Part shown: positions 21,290-30,700 of the stretch, one piece after another
Position numbering within the stretch: position 1 is the stretch's first letter
Layout: each line of letters begins with the position of its first letter
NCBI RefSeq assembly: GCF_000143415.4
Contig: NW_003314279.1
Span: forward strand, 167,641 to 231,640
Direction: 5' to 3'
Source: Selaginella moellendorffii
Lineage: Eukaryota; Streptophyta; Lycopodiopsida; Selaginellales; Selaginellaceae
DNA: 64,000 nucleotides
The notes under the pieces: model-generated
Seen by the model: the letters and a program-made list of their open reading frames with translations, nothing else
What the model was told of the DNA's origin: nothing
Database searches by the model: none
Position numbers and translations under genes: made by a program

Positions 21290-21640
21290 ATAATATTTCT
21301 CTCTGTATATTGTGTCCTACATCAACGACGTTGCATTGAGGCATCTTATCAAACATGGTCTTCGAATCGGCCAGATGCCCAGCCAGGAAATATGCTTGGA
21401 GCATCGCCATGTAGAAAGTCAACGTTTCTCTCCAGCATGGAATCGAGGAGAGACTCGCCGCACCTCGAAAAAGCCGTGATGACGCGTTGAAAACGAAGAG
21501 ATCTGGCTCGGGCATTTGATCGAACGTAGATTTGTCGAGACCAAGATGCCTGCTCAGGGCATATGCTCATAGCATCGCGGTCCAAGCGCAAACATCCGGC
21601 TCCGGACGCTGTATGTTACCAGGTGGGTGTTAGCGATTTC
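21290..21640 (-). pseudogene. PLS-class PPR gene remnant
   Basis: Broken minus-strand frames contain MLQAYFLAGHLADSKTMFDKMPQ, and, shifted, MPEPDLFVFN and VITAFSRCGE. These are typical of PLS-class PPR proteins in which each unit ends with FDxMP. Frameshifts and a missing start show that it is dead. It overlaps the 3' end region of the transporter gene. Confidence 0.6.
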
Positions 21641-21699
21641 CTTCCCATAGACAACCATGAGCACAGTGACACAAAACATCGTGTTGCCTGGACTACATT

Positions 21700-22085
21700 G
21701 TGCTTGGCCAGCACCGCAGTGGCCACTCCGGTCCATGGAGTTCTAGGTGCGGCTATCGAGGACTACACTCCAGACAATCTGCCAATTGCCTTTCGACAGT
21801 CGCAGCAATAGCTCGTGCGTCAAATGCCGCCAAGATGTCCAAGGAGGAGTGGCAACCGCAAACTTCATGTCCAGCACCATCTGCTTTCACGCAGCAAACA
21901 AGAATGCGGGCCACGAGAGACACGGGAAGACGTTATCAAAGAAAACACGAAGACCCATGCAGCGGTCTGGGACCATCTTCGATGGCTTCCCAAAGGTCTT
22001 GATCAAGCTAGCACCAAGAATCTTTCCTTACAGTCTTGATCTTCTAGAAGTGTGGAGAAAGCAGGAGTTAAGTCAGAGACGAAGT
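21700..22085. other. Probable decayed coding sequence, not identified
   Basis: No intact gene. The sequence has the base composition of former coding DNA, but I could not assign a family on either strand. Confidence 0.35.
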
Positions 22086-22194
22086 TTAAATGTAAAAAAC
22101 CTTGGAATCAACAGAGACAATAGAAGTACTAGCAATTCTAAGTACGATCGTTGCACGCAAATGCACGATCAGATCAGAACAAGAGACGATCACC

Positions 22195-23080
22195 CTCGTT
22201 AGCACCTGTTCCGCCATGAACCTCCAGGGGTGCAACTTCGCACACGAAGGGTTCCTGGCCACCACATCACGGAAGAACTTCTCCGCCTCGGCCTGTTCAT
22301 CGCCAGTGCTGGCCAAGCGCATTGCGAGCTTGAACGCGGACGCAGCCTTGTTGTCGCCATCGGACACAGCCTGCCCATACTGCATAGCTGCGGAGTAGCT
22401 TCCCAGTGCCGCCCCATGCGCCCACGCAAAGCCTGCATACATGGAGTAGCCAGTCTCGAAAGGCATGCCACCCAGGATGCTCCACATCCGGGGCTGCTGC
22501 CTGTTGAGCATCAAGGACCTCCTTGCCGACAGGATCGCCTCATGAGCTTCCTTGCTCCTCCACTGCGCCAAAGCCAGCCAAGCGTGTGCCTCCCATCAGG
22601 CTGGATTCCGTGCCAGCGCATGTCTCAGATGATCCATGGCTTCGCTTAGATCCTCTGCGGGAGTCACAGGTGTTTTCATGAGGGCCATCTCCTCGCCCAG
22701 TATCAAAACGGCGAGTCTAGTCTCGACGAGGCAAAGCATGGCAGCATCCGTGCTCGTCTGGAGCTCGGCCAGCGGCTGCGATGCCACGTCCAATCTCTCC
22801 ATGGCGCTGTTGATCCCGTGCAATCACCAGCGGGAACCAGTTCTGGCAGGCAACCATGAAGTTGAGCAGCCAGCAAAAGTCGTGGAAGTGTTGGGTATAA
22901 GCAGCAGCTCTGAATTGATGCACGGTCCAGGAACTCGTCCCACTTTTCCTTGGTGATGTTGCCCGACTTGTTGCAGAAGGCTTTGAACAGGCGCTGGGCC
23001 TTGAAAACTTGTACGTGGTCCAGCTGCTCGGCACTCGGAAACTCGGACTTGACATCAAGAACCCTAAAATTTGAATTAGC
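22195..23080 (-). pseudogene. TPR-like gene fragment, broken
   Basis: Minus-strand peptides can be followed across frames: KWDEFLDRA, then AAAYTQHFHDFCWLLNFMVA, then INSAMERLDVASQPLAELQTS and AMDHLRHALARNPA, a stop, WEAHAWLALAQWRSKEAHEA, ILSARRSLMLNRQQPRMWS and SAFKLAMRLASTGDEQAEAEKFFRDVVARNPS. The repeated helical pairs ending in N-P are tetratricopeptide-like. At least two frameshifts (near 22920 and 22820) and an in-frame TGA (near 22595) interrupt it. A resemblance to the C-terminus of the exosome cofactor SKI3 is possible but unproven. Confidence 0.55.
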
Positions 23081-23148
23081 AATCACACAAATTTCTTAAA
23101 ATAGCATTAAATAGAAGAAATTTACTAAATATCGGTCTCTATGTAAAT

Positions 23149-23220
23149 GTCGTTGTAGTATAGTGGTGAGTATTTCCGCCTGTCACGCGGATGACCCGGG
23201 TTCAATCCCCGGCAACGGCG
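23149..23220 (+). tRNA. tRNA-Asp(GTC)
   Basis: 72 nt with a perfect cloverleaf. The acceptor stem GTCGTTG/CAACGGC has a G discriminator, the anticodon loop is CTGTCAC with anticodon GTC, and the T arm is CCCGGGTTCAATCCCCGG. Intronless, no encoded CCA. Confidence 0.95.
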
Positions 23221-23475
23221 AGTTTTGTCCAGTCCAATTTTTATAGTATGGTCCAAGCTTGCCGGATTTCAGCTCTCCCAGCTCCGCCACTCGTTCCGAA
23301 TCCCTTGGAGAAATCAGTGGGCTTGATCAGAGGACGTAGACAGATTGGTCGTTTGGGATCTTGAATTTGTTGTGGTTCCATTCATGTACGTTATATTTTA
23401 TACATAGCCACATACTTGGCATGGTGATCCGTATTGTCCTAAGAACTGCAGTAAAATATCAGAAAAAATTAGACA

Positions 23476-23547
23476 GGGGCATTCTGAGAATTGAACTCAG
23501 GACCTCTCGCACCCACAGCGAGAATCATACCACTAGACCAAATGCCC
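23476..23547 (-). tRNA. tRNA-Pro(TGG) with altered anticodon-loop base 33
   Basis: 72 nt. The acceptor stem GGGCATT/AATGCCC has a C discriminator, and the D and T arms are intact (CTGAG TTCAATT CTCAG). The anticodon stem CTCGC/GCGAG encloses the loop TGTGGGT, giving anticodon TGG. The base before the anticodon (position 33, genomic 23516) is G instead of the universally conserved U. The gene may therefore be defective. Confidence 0.85.
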
Positions 23548-23668
23548 ATTAGACAATGGGAATGAATTAGTCATTTTCTTCTTCCTGTTTGCTAATTCCC
23601 ATTCCGCGAGATCACCAAAAGAAACCGCATGAAAGTCATGCAATGGCTCTAGGCAGGAACCGGGTATA

Positions 23669-23742
23669 TGGCCCATGCAGGTTTCGAACCTGCGACCTTG
23701 GCGTTATTAGCACCACGCTCTGACCGGCTGAGCTAATAGGCC
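23669..23742 (-). tRNA. tRNA-Ile(AAT)
   Basis: 74 nt. The acceptor stem GGCCTAT/ATGGGCC includes one G-T wobble and has an A discriminator. The D arm is AGCTCAGCCGGTCAGAGC, the anticodon loop CTAATAA (AAT) sits on a fully paired stem, and the T arm is GCAGGTTCGAAACCTGC. Nothing looks abnormal. Confidence 0.95.
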
Positions 23743-24345
23743 TTATGTTAAATCTACTGTTATGGAATGTAAATGAGCCCATACATTCGTACACTCAGTA
23801 GTAATAATAATAACAGTTATTTAAAGTCATGAGGACCCACTCTACTGTTAGTGTGGAGTTGGGGATCTGCAGGCAAACTCATTGCAAAAACAGAGTCTAT
23901 ATCGAAAACACATTGGGATGCATGAGCATAGAAACAAGGTCTCCAGAATGTTGTCTCAAGAATAATTCTCAAATTTTTCTTGGCAAGAAATTTTAAGAAA
24001 TATTATCTTTCTGGATGGTGAATAAAAACTCTTTGATGCAAAGTATGTGGCTATGTTCAAGTAAACATACATGGAAATAAAAAACGTGATCCCCTATAGT
24101 ATAAATACCTCATCTCCCCTGTTTCATTAACCCGCAGAGGAGCAGTCATTCTGCAATCAGATCGGGATCATAAGGGATAAGCCTTATGTTAAATTCGCGA
24201 TTATTATATTTTTGTATAATCTTGCACCTGAAACCTTTTAGTTATAATAAGAACAAAAATTTAATAATAATAATAATTATTATTATTATAATTTTTAAAA
24301 AAGTTTAAACAATGTGTCAGCATAGAAACAAGGTCTCAAGAATGT
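23741..24345. repeat. AT-rich spacer with degenerate direct repeats
   Basis: Two landmarks occur in the same order: ccttatgttaaat at 23741 and 24182, and agcatagaaacaaggtctc at about 23925 and 24319. This defines two degenerate copies of roughly 165-210 bp. The second contains an (aat)n/(att)n palindromic stretch near 24262-24292. No gene is seen. Confidence 0.6.
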
Positions 24346-24366
24346 AATGCAGGAGTTTTTTTTCGC

Positions 24367-27177
24367 TTATCCCATGCCCGACCCGCGGCTCTCCTCCTTG
24401 ATTCCAACGCTGGCGTACGTGTTGGCCATGAGAATGTATGGAGCCGAGTCCTCGTCCCCTCCTCCCACTTTCACCACCTCCTCAAACGCATCCCTGGCGA
24501 TGGCTACGTTCCCCCACTTGCGAGCTGCTCCCAGCACAGCCATCCACGCCGTCACGCTTGGCTTGGACCTGGCCATCTCTACCGCCTCCTCCAAGTGATT
24601 GGCTCGTCCCAGCATGTCCACCATGCACGAGTAGTGCTCCACTCCAGGCCGACTAAACCCCGCCTTGCTCTCCATCGCCTGGAAGATCTCCTTCCCCTTT
24701 GCAACCAGCCCAGCGTGACCACAAGCCGAGAGGACCGAGAGATACGTGATCCCGTTGGGCTCCAGCTTCTCTCGCTCCACCATCCTCTCGAAGAGCTCCA
24801 AAACTCTGCCACTGTCTCCCTGGAGGCTGTATCCTGCTATGAGTGAGCTCCAAGTCACCACGTCCTTGCTCGCCGAGCTCTGACAATCAAACACCTCCTG
24901 AGCCTCGACCATGCTCCCACACTTGCCGTAGAAGCTCACCAGCGAATTCACCACTAACGTCTCAGAGCTGAGAGCCTCCGACTCCAAAACTCTGGCGTGG
25001 ATCGCCCTGCCGGCATCCAGAGCTACCGAGTTTCCGCAAGCCTTGAGAGCAGCAGCAACTGTCCCGGCATCCGGCTCGAAGCCCCTCGCTTGCATGAGCT
25101 CGTAAACCCGAAGAGCTTTCTCCGGCTCCTCGTTCTGGACGTATCCCAGGATCATCGAGTTCCACGAAACCACGTCGTGGCTTTGCATACTGTCGAACAC
25201 CAGCCGTGCGTCTTCCATGCTGCCACACTTTGCGTACATGTCGAGCAAAGCATTTGCTGCGAAGACGTCGAGCTTGTGCGGAGTTCTTTTCAGCTGAGAG
25301 TGAATAGCCCGGCCTTTCTCCAAACAAAACTCCCTGCAGAACTTCCCTCCTGCCTCGAGACTGCTGCAGGCGTTCAATGCAGCGGCATAAGTTCGAGCAT
25401 CTGGGACGAATCCTTGGTCCTGCATTTGCTGGAACAGCTGCAAAGCCTCCTCGCTCATCTCATTCTCCACGTAGCCACAAACCATGGCATTCCACGACAC
25501 GACGTCACGGGTGCGCAGTCCGTCGAACACGTCTCGTGCTTCGGCTATGCTTCCACACTTGGCGTAAACATCGACCAGTGTGCTGGCCACGCAAATGTCG
25601 AGATGGAAGCCTCTCTGCTTCAGCTGGGAATGGAATTCTCTAGCCTTGTCCAGGAAGGAGCTGTCCCTTATCGATTTCTCGGTGTCTGGCTTGCTCGCCA
25701 CCAAAGCCTTGAGAACCGAGACGTAAGTCCGAGAGTCTGGGACAAAGCCTTCGTCCAGCATACGTTGATAAGTGTCTAAAGCTGCTTCGATCTTTCCACC
25801 TTGGACGAATCCTGCTATAAGTGAATTCCACGAGACCGTATTCCGCTGCGGCATTTTCTCGAAACACTCCATGGCAAGCTCAACTTCCCGGCTCTGTGCA
25901 TACCCGCCAAGCAAACAATTCCAGGAGATAACGTCGTGGCGGATCATTCTGTCAAAAACTTTTCGAGAATCTGCCATGCTGCCACACTTCGCGTAGAGAT
26001 CGACCAGCGAGCTTGACACGAACATGTTGGACTCAAACCCACTCTTTGCAAGCCGGGAGTGAATAGCCTTTCCTTTCTCCAAGCATGCCACCTTAACCAT
26101 CCTTCCATCGACTTTCCTGCCCTCCTCTCGGACTGCTAAGCTGCTGCAAGCCTTTAACACAGCAACGAAGATCTGCCCGTCCGGCTCGACACCATTCTCT
26201 TCCATTCCGGCAAACAGCTCCAGAGCTTTCTCGCCTTCTCCAGCTTGTGCATATCCCATAATGATAGAGTTCCAGCTCACTACATCCCGTTCCAGCATCC
26301 CGTCAAAGACCCTTCGAGCCTCGCACAAGCTTCCACACTTGGCATATAAATCCACCAGCGTGTTGGCCACAAATCTGTTCGTCTCGAATCCAGCCTCTCG
26401 CAGCTGAGCGTGAATCATCCTTCCTTTCTCTTTGCAAAGAGATTTCTTCCCTTCGTCTTTGGATGCCAGCCCAGCGGAAGCCTTCAACACTGAAACGTAA
26501 AGCTGAGCATCTGGAGCGAAACCTTCGGCCACCATCCGTTCAAACAAGTCGAGCGCTACAGACCCTTGTCCTGCCTGCGCATAGCCCGTGATTATACTAG
26601 TCCATGAAGCCACACTGCGACGAGCCATCTTGTCGAAAACTCTGTGCGCATCCACCAAGCTACCACACTTGGCATACATGTCGACGAGCGCATCTGCCAC
26701 AGCATCCTCATAGCCGCCGCTTCTAGACAGGTCCCTGTGAATTCTGGCACCTGTACGTAAGTCTGTTGAGCTGCTGCAAGCTCTCAACGCGAACAAAACT
26801 TCTGAAACTCCTGAAGCCTTTCTCGAGCGGTGGTACCTTTCGGTTCTACTGTTCTCTGTACTGTTCCTGACTTTATGGACCTTGTTTGCTTCTCCCAAAG
26901 CCTTGAGCTTGTCACGCATCCATTCGGGACAGCATGGAGAGTCAATCCACAGCTTCTGTCCCGTAAACACATGAACAAAGTCTGGAGAGGCAGCGTCTTT
27001 CTGTATCAAAGTGTAAGAGAATTGATAAACTAACACTAAAACTGAACTTTTACTTACCTTGGATGTTCTGTTGTCCCACCATTTGGACGGATCTTCAATG
27101 AACTGCTGCCATTTGAGATATTCGCTTGCATTGTGGCTCTGTGAAGAGAAGGCCCTCGAACCCAGCAGTCTTTTCAT
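24367..27177 (-). CDS. PLS-class PPR protein with N-terminal OSB-type PDF motif
   Basis: About 917 residues from ATG 27177 after removing a 57-bp intron at 27001-27057, which is itself in frame. The N-terminus MKRLLGSRAFSSQS looks mitochondrial. Splicing joins FIEDPSKWWDNRTSK to KDAASPDFVHVFTGQKLWI, followed by CCPEWMRDKL. This is the W..F..P..WWDNR..K...PDF.H..TG..LW......W pattern of the PDF motif of plant organellar single-strand DNA-binding (OSB) proteins. PLS-type PPR units follow from about residue 130, with repeated LVDMYAKCGS and VVSWNS(M/I)I.GY(A/V)Q. The end has HYSCMVDMLGRA, then APYILMANTYAS, the beginning of an E motif, and stops with no E+ or DYW domain. RNA target unknown. Confidence 0.88.
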   Translation of the reverse strand: MKRLLGSRAFSSQSHNASEYLKWQQFIEDPSKWWDNRTSKVSKSSVLVLVYQFSYTLIQKDAASPDFVHVFTGQKLWIDSPCCPEWMRDKLKALGEANKVHKVRNSTENSRTERYHRSRKASGVSEVLFALRACSSSTDLRTGARIHRDLSRSGGYEDAVADALVDMYAKCGSLVDAHRVFDKMARRSVASWTSIITGYAQAGQGSVALDLFERMVAEGFAPDAQLYVSVLKASAGLASKDEGKKSLCKEKGRMIHAQLREAGFETNRFVANTLVDLYAKCGSLCEARRVFDGMLERDVVSWNSIIMGYAQAGEGEKALELFAGMEENGVEPDGQIFVAVLKACSSLAVREEGRKVDGRMVKVACLEKGKAIHSRLAKSGFESNMFVSSSLVDLYAKCGSMADSRKVFDRMIRHDVISWNCLLGGYAQSREVELAMECFEKMPQRNTVSWNSLIAGFVQGGKIEAALDTYQRMLDEGFVPDSRTYVSVLKALVASKPDTEKSIRDSSFLDKAREFHSQLKQRGFHLDICVASTLVDVYAKCGSIAEARDVFDGLRTRDVVSWNAMVCGYVENEMSEEALQLFQQMQDQGFVPDARTYAAALNACSSLEAGGKFCREFCLEKGRAIHSQLKRTPHKLDVFAANALLDMYAKCGSMEDARLVFDSMQSHDVVSWNSMILGYVQNEEPEKALRVYELMQARGFEPDAGTVAAALKACGNSVALDAGRAIHARVLESEALSSETLVVNSLVSFYGKCGSMVEAQEVFDCQSSASKDVVTWSSLIAGYSLQGDSGRVLELFERMVEREKLEPNGITYLSVLSACGHAGLVAKGKEIFQAMESKAGFSRPGVEHYSCMVDMLGRANHLEEAVEMARSKPSVTAWMAVLGAARKWGNVAIARDAFEEVVKVGGGDEDSAPYILMANTYASVGIKEESRGSGMG

Positions 27178-27233
27178 TCACCGAAGTCCATTACCTAGAC
27201 GCTACCTTCATACCCTGCTTTTAAACCCTCTCT

Positions 27234-29850
27234 TTAAAAGTACTGTAGGATGTCTTTGTCCGTCGAAGCCTTGAGTCTGCAGCTCTGTCCCAAATGCACG
27301 TCCCCGAAAACGTATCTGTAGTGGAGAAGTCGGTCGATATTTTTCGAAACACTGGCATAGGTACCTGTATTCGCAATAATCCAAAAGGCCGCACTTTGCC
27401 TTTGAGTAGTCCCAATAGCAGTCCTCGTCTCGCAAGGGTACTCGTCTAGCTGCAACAACCGGTCTAAGTTACAGAGAAAAAAGCGTTACTTCGAGCGCTG
27501 ACCTTTGGAGACGAAACTTCTCACTGCTTGTGGGTGGGAATTGTGAACGTTTTCTAGTAGCAGTTCCCTGAGTAGAACAGGCGAGCGGACCAAATTCCTG
27601 TGATCAACTGCACAAACAACATGTAGAATTATCAGCAGCCAGGAGGTTCGCAGGACATTACTTTTGTCAAACTCCCAAACCGCGGTTTTCTTCCCTGCCA
27701 GTCCAACAGCGTCCTCATAGTATGTGATGTATTTTATTCGACTGTCCCGGCTCCCGTTGTATACAAGATCACCTCCATGTTCGTGTTCCACGTCGAAAAC
27801 CTCTTGAATGTCTGAACCTTCGTGTGCAGTCTAGAATCACAGAAATCAACAGGCTTAAAAGAATGAAACCAGCAAAGGACATACTTACTTGAGGAGCTCT
27901 TGTGATGTTCACGCGTGGACCCAGCCATCTCTTGCACCAAGAAAGAGAGTGGTATGGTACCTAAGCATATGAAAACATGTAGGCCATCAAGAACAGAAGT
28001 TTGTAAGATAACTCACTGTGGAATCACCACTCGCAACACCACCTTTTCCATCGACATCTAATCCTGACCTGTTGTAATGGTTTTTAGAAATGATCTTGGT
28101 TACAAAGTTCTTACCTTGTCTGCAACGAACCTCCATCTGTTTCATAGATGACATCCTTGATAATCCAATTGTCTGGGTACGGCTTTCCACTCGGAGACAG
28201 TTGATAGCCAACCTGAATTTCACAACTCAATCTTTCCACAATAAGGTTTTCAAAGAGGACTAACCTCAGTCTTAAGATTGATACCATACATGCAAAACAC
28301 ATTTTTGATCGGCGGCCGCTCCCATGGAGTTAGTGGATTAAACAATGGATTATCCAAGTAGTATCTGAGAATTAGGAAGTAGTTTAGTAGGAAAAAACAT
28401 CAGTCAGACATACTTCTTGAGCTGATAGAAAGCCAGTTTAGCTTGAGGATCAAATTCACCCATCTCCTTGAAGCTTGTGCCATCCGATATTTTCTGAGCT
28501 GAATAAAAGCGCTGGATAGGAACTGTGTAATTTGCTAGAGCTGCAAGGGCTCCGTTTTCGAAAGACTCACCAGGATAGAGCACCCCTGCCAAAGTGGACA
28601 AAAGTTGGATAAGGCATTAATAAGCCATTCGTTTGTTACCAGAAGTTGGCATGTCCACCTCAAGCACGTTGACAGGCCAGTCTGGAGCAACTAAGCCTTC
28701 GGTTTTGGTCGTATTCCTTTGAGACAGTGGTTTGTTGTCAGAAAACGGCAACATCCACAAACCGGAACTGAAAGTTCCAAGCATGATTCGAGCTGTACCC
28801 TATCAAAACGAAGTAAAAGTCAATGACGTTGCGAAGTTCCAACAGCTTTAACGAACCTCTGAAATTGGTAATCCAAAAGTCACCCCAGAAAGAACGCCTT
28901 TCAGAGCATCTGGAGCTCCTAGAAAAGGAGCACCTGCAAGAGATAGCATTGCTGGTAAGACGGTTCACAATCCGCCAATCTCACCTAGAGCATGATACGT
29001 GAAAATGTGATCGTCAATCCAAGTAGTGTACAGTTTGGGCGGTACTTCTTGTTTCAGCCATTCCAGAAAATATCTGAACACATTATTCCCAAGAGAATGC
29101 GCGAAAACGAGTGACGGCCCCCCTCGCAGCTTCCGAAGCGTCTCGAAAGTTAGCCTGGAATTAGAGATCAGAAAAACAAGAGGTGATTTTGAGAAGGAAA
29201 AACCTCAGCCTGTGGAAGTACAGATCTCGTTCTTCGAGAACTGGACCCGCCAATCTCCAGTCATAAGGTGCTGCGACAATGGACTCGGCGTCAACACCGA
29301 ACTCTACACACCACGAAACCCACTCCTTCCATACAGAAGACAATGGTCCTGTGATATCCTAATTAACAAAACGAATAGAGAAAAAAAAAGCCAACTTGGA
29401 TACCTGTGAAATATCCAGGATCCATCTCGGTAATTGCAGAAACACCGCTGTCGGGACGAGATTTGCACTCGGGATGATCAGTCTGATTGTAAGGATCAAG
29501 CATCATGCACTTCATCCAACATTGTGGTACCGAGATAACCTGAAAAAGATTATTTTTTCCAGCTCAGCTGACTCAAACCAAAGCGGAAAAAGAGAAAGAC
29601 AAACCTTTCGGAGGTCCAACCACACAGGATCCAGTGGGTTGAAATCGAGGGGCGAGAAGGGACAATCCAGCAGCGACCAGGACCTGAGCCTTGTGGAGGC
29701 AAAGCCGGGAATTATCACCCCCGAAAACTTTTGATCACCGGAACGCCACAGCTTTGGATCAACACCTGCTGCTGATGCCGATTCCAACCCTAGACCAAGC
29801 AGCAGGATGATGCACCACCAAGCTTGAGAAAACGACTTGCTCTTGTTCAT
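27234..29850 (-). CDS. PSAT1-like: Phospholipid:sterol acyltransferase-like, copy 2
   Basis: Paralogue of 12145-14899 with the same exon structure. ATG 29850 begins MNKSKSFSQAWWCIILLLG (signal anchor), then VIIPGFASTRLRSWSLLDCPF, NPLDPVWLDLRK, APYDWRLAG, the catalytic-Ser motif AHSLGNNVFRYFLEW, KYITYYEDAVGLAGKKTAVWE, RDEDCYWDYSKAKC and, after a 49-bp intron, YVFGDVHLGQSCRL, ending at 27234. All catalytic landmarks are kept. It ends only 56 bp before the start of the neighbouring PPR gene on the same strand. Role as for copy 1; a partial third copy of its first exon lies at 30310-30395. Confidence 0.87.
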
Positions 29851-30169
29851 TTCCGAGTTGCTGTAGCTTCACCATAGATCTAGCAGTGCAAAGTTGAAGA
29901 AATGGAAAGCCGCCCCAGCGCGTACGTTAAATAGACTCACGAGATGGTCAATGCTTCTCGACGGCCGCTGCTGCTTCTGCCAAGCTGCTGCCGAAACTTC
30001 TACCATGACAAACACAAAAGGATAAGCGAGACAAGGTCAAATCCCTCGAACAGGAAGCTTACCGCGTTGCGTTACTCTTTCTACAAGCTCACTGGTTAGA
30101 TAAAATAATAGCAATAGTTAAAAAGTAAAGTGGAAATTTTTTCAAACGAAACTCACCAGAGCTACTTGT

Positions 30170-30530
30170 TTATGCTGTTGTCTCAGCTCCTAGACCATGA
30201 TCCTCAAAGGTTTGAAACCCAACTTCCTTTCCCGATCCTGCTGATGCAGAGCTCTGTTCGAGATCGCAGCTGTCAGTGCTCAAATGGAAGCATTCCTGAA
30301 AGCTCCTGAAATAGATTAAAAAATCCAGTGAGCTGAAATCGAGGGGCGAGAAGGGACAATCCCAGGATCTCGTGCAGCCATTTATCAATCCCTGAATGCC
30401 AGAGATCTGTTGCAGATGTCATTCTAGGACCTTGGAAAAAGGAGAGTAGTAAAAAAGTTTTGAGGGACAACGCAAAAGAAGCTATAGTCGAATCTTCTCG
30501 ACGGCTGAAACTTCCCACGATCAAAACACG
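30170..30530 (-). pseudogene. PSAT first-exon fragment
   Basis: Bases 30320-30390 repeat the exon-1 sequence of the adjacent PSAT gene (gaaatcgaggggcgagaagggacaat occurs at both). They encode SWDCPFSPLDFSSLDF, matching SWSLLDCPFSPLDFNPLD with a short deletion. Upstream bases near 30490 (cttctcgacggc) also match the 5' flank of copy 2 near 29955. No other exon is present. Confidence 0.7.
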
Positions 30531-30700
30531 GAAAGATTAGCAAAAACAGTCAAAATGACTCAAGCAGAAGCTCACAGTTTGCCAGTCATTCTTCCCGTGT
30601 TTAATTTTGGCGGAACTTGTTGAAGTGACACCTGACAGAAATCCTCGTTAGAAGAAACTGCAAACTTTCCTCACACGATGCTCACTGTTTTGCATCCCCG

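Noticed and set aside
24997-25779. 260-codon antisense frame in the PDF-PPR gene
   Set aside because: A periodic shadow of PLS repeats.
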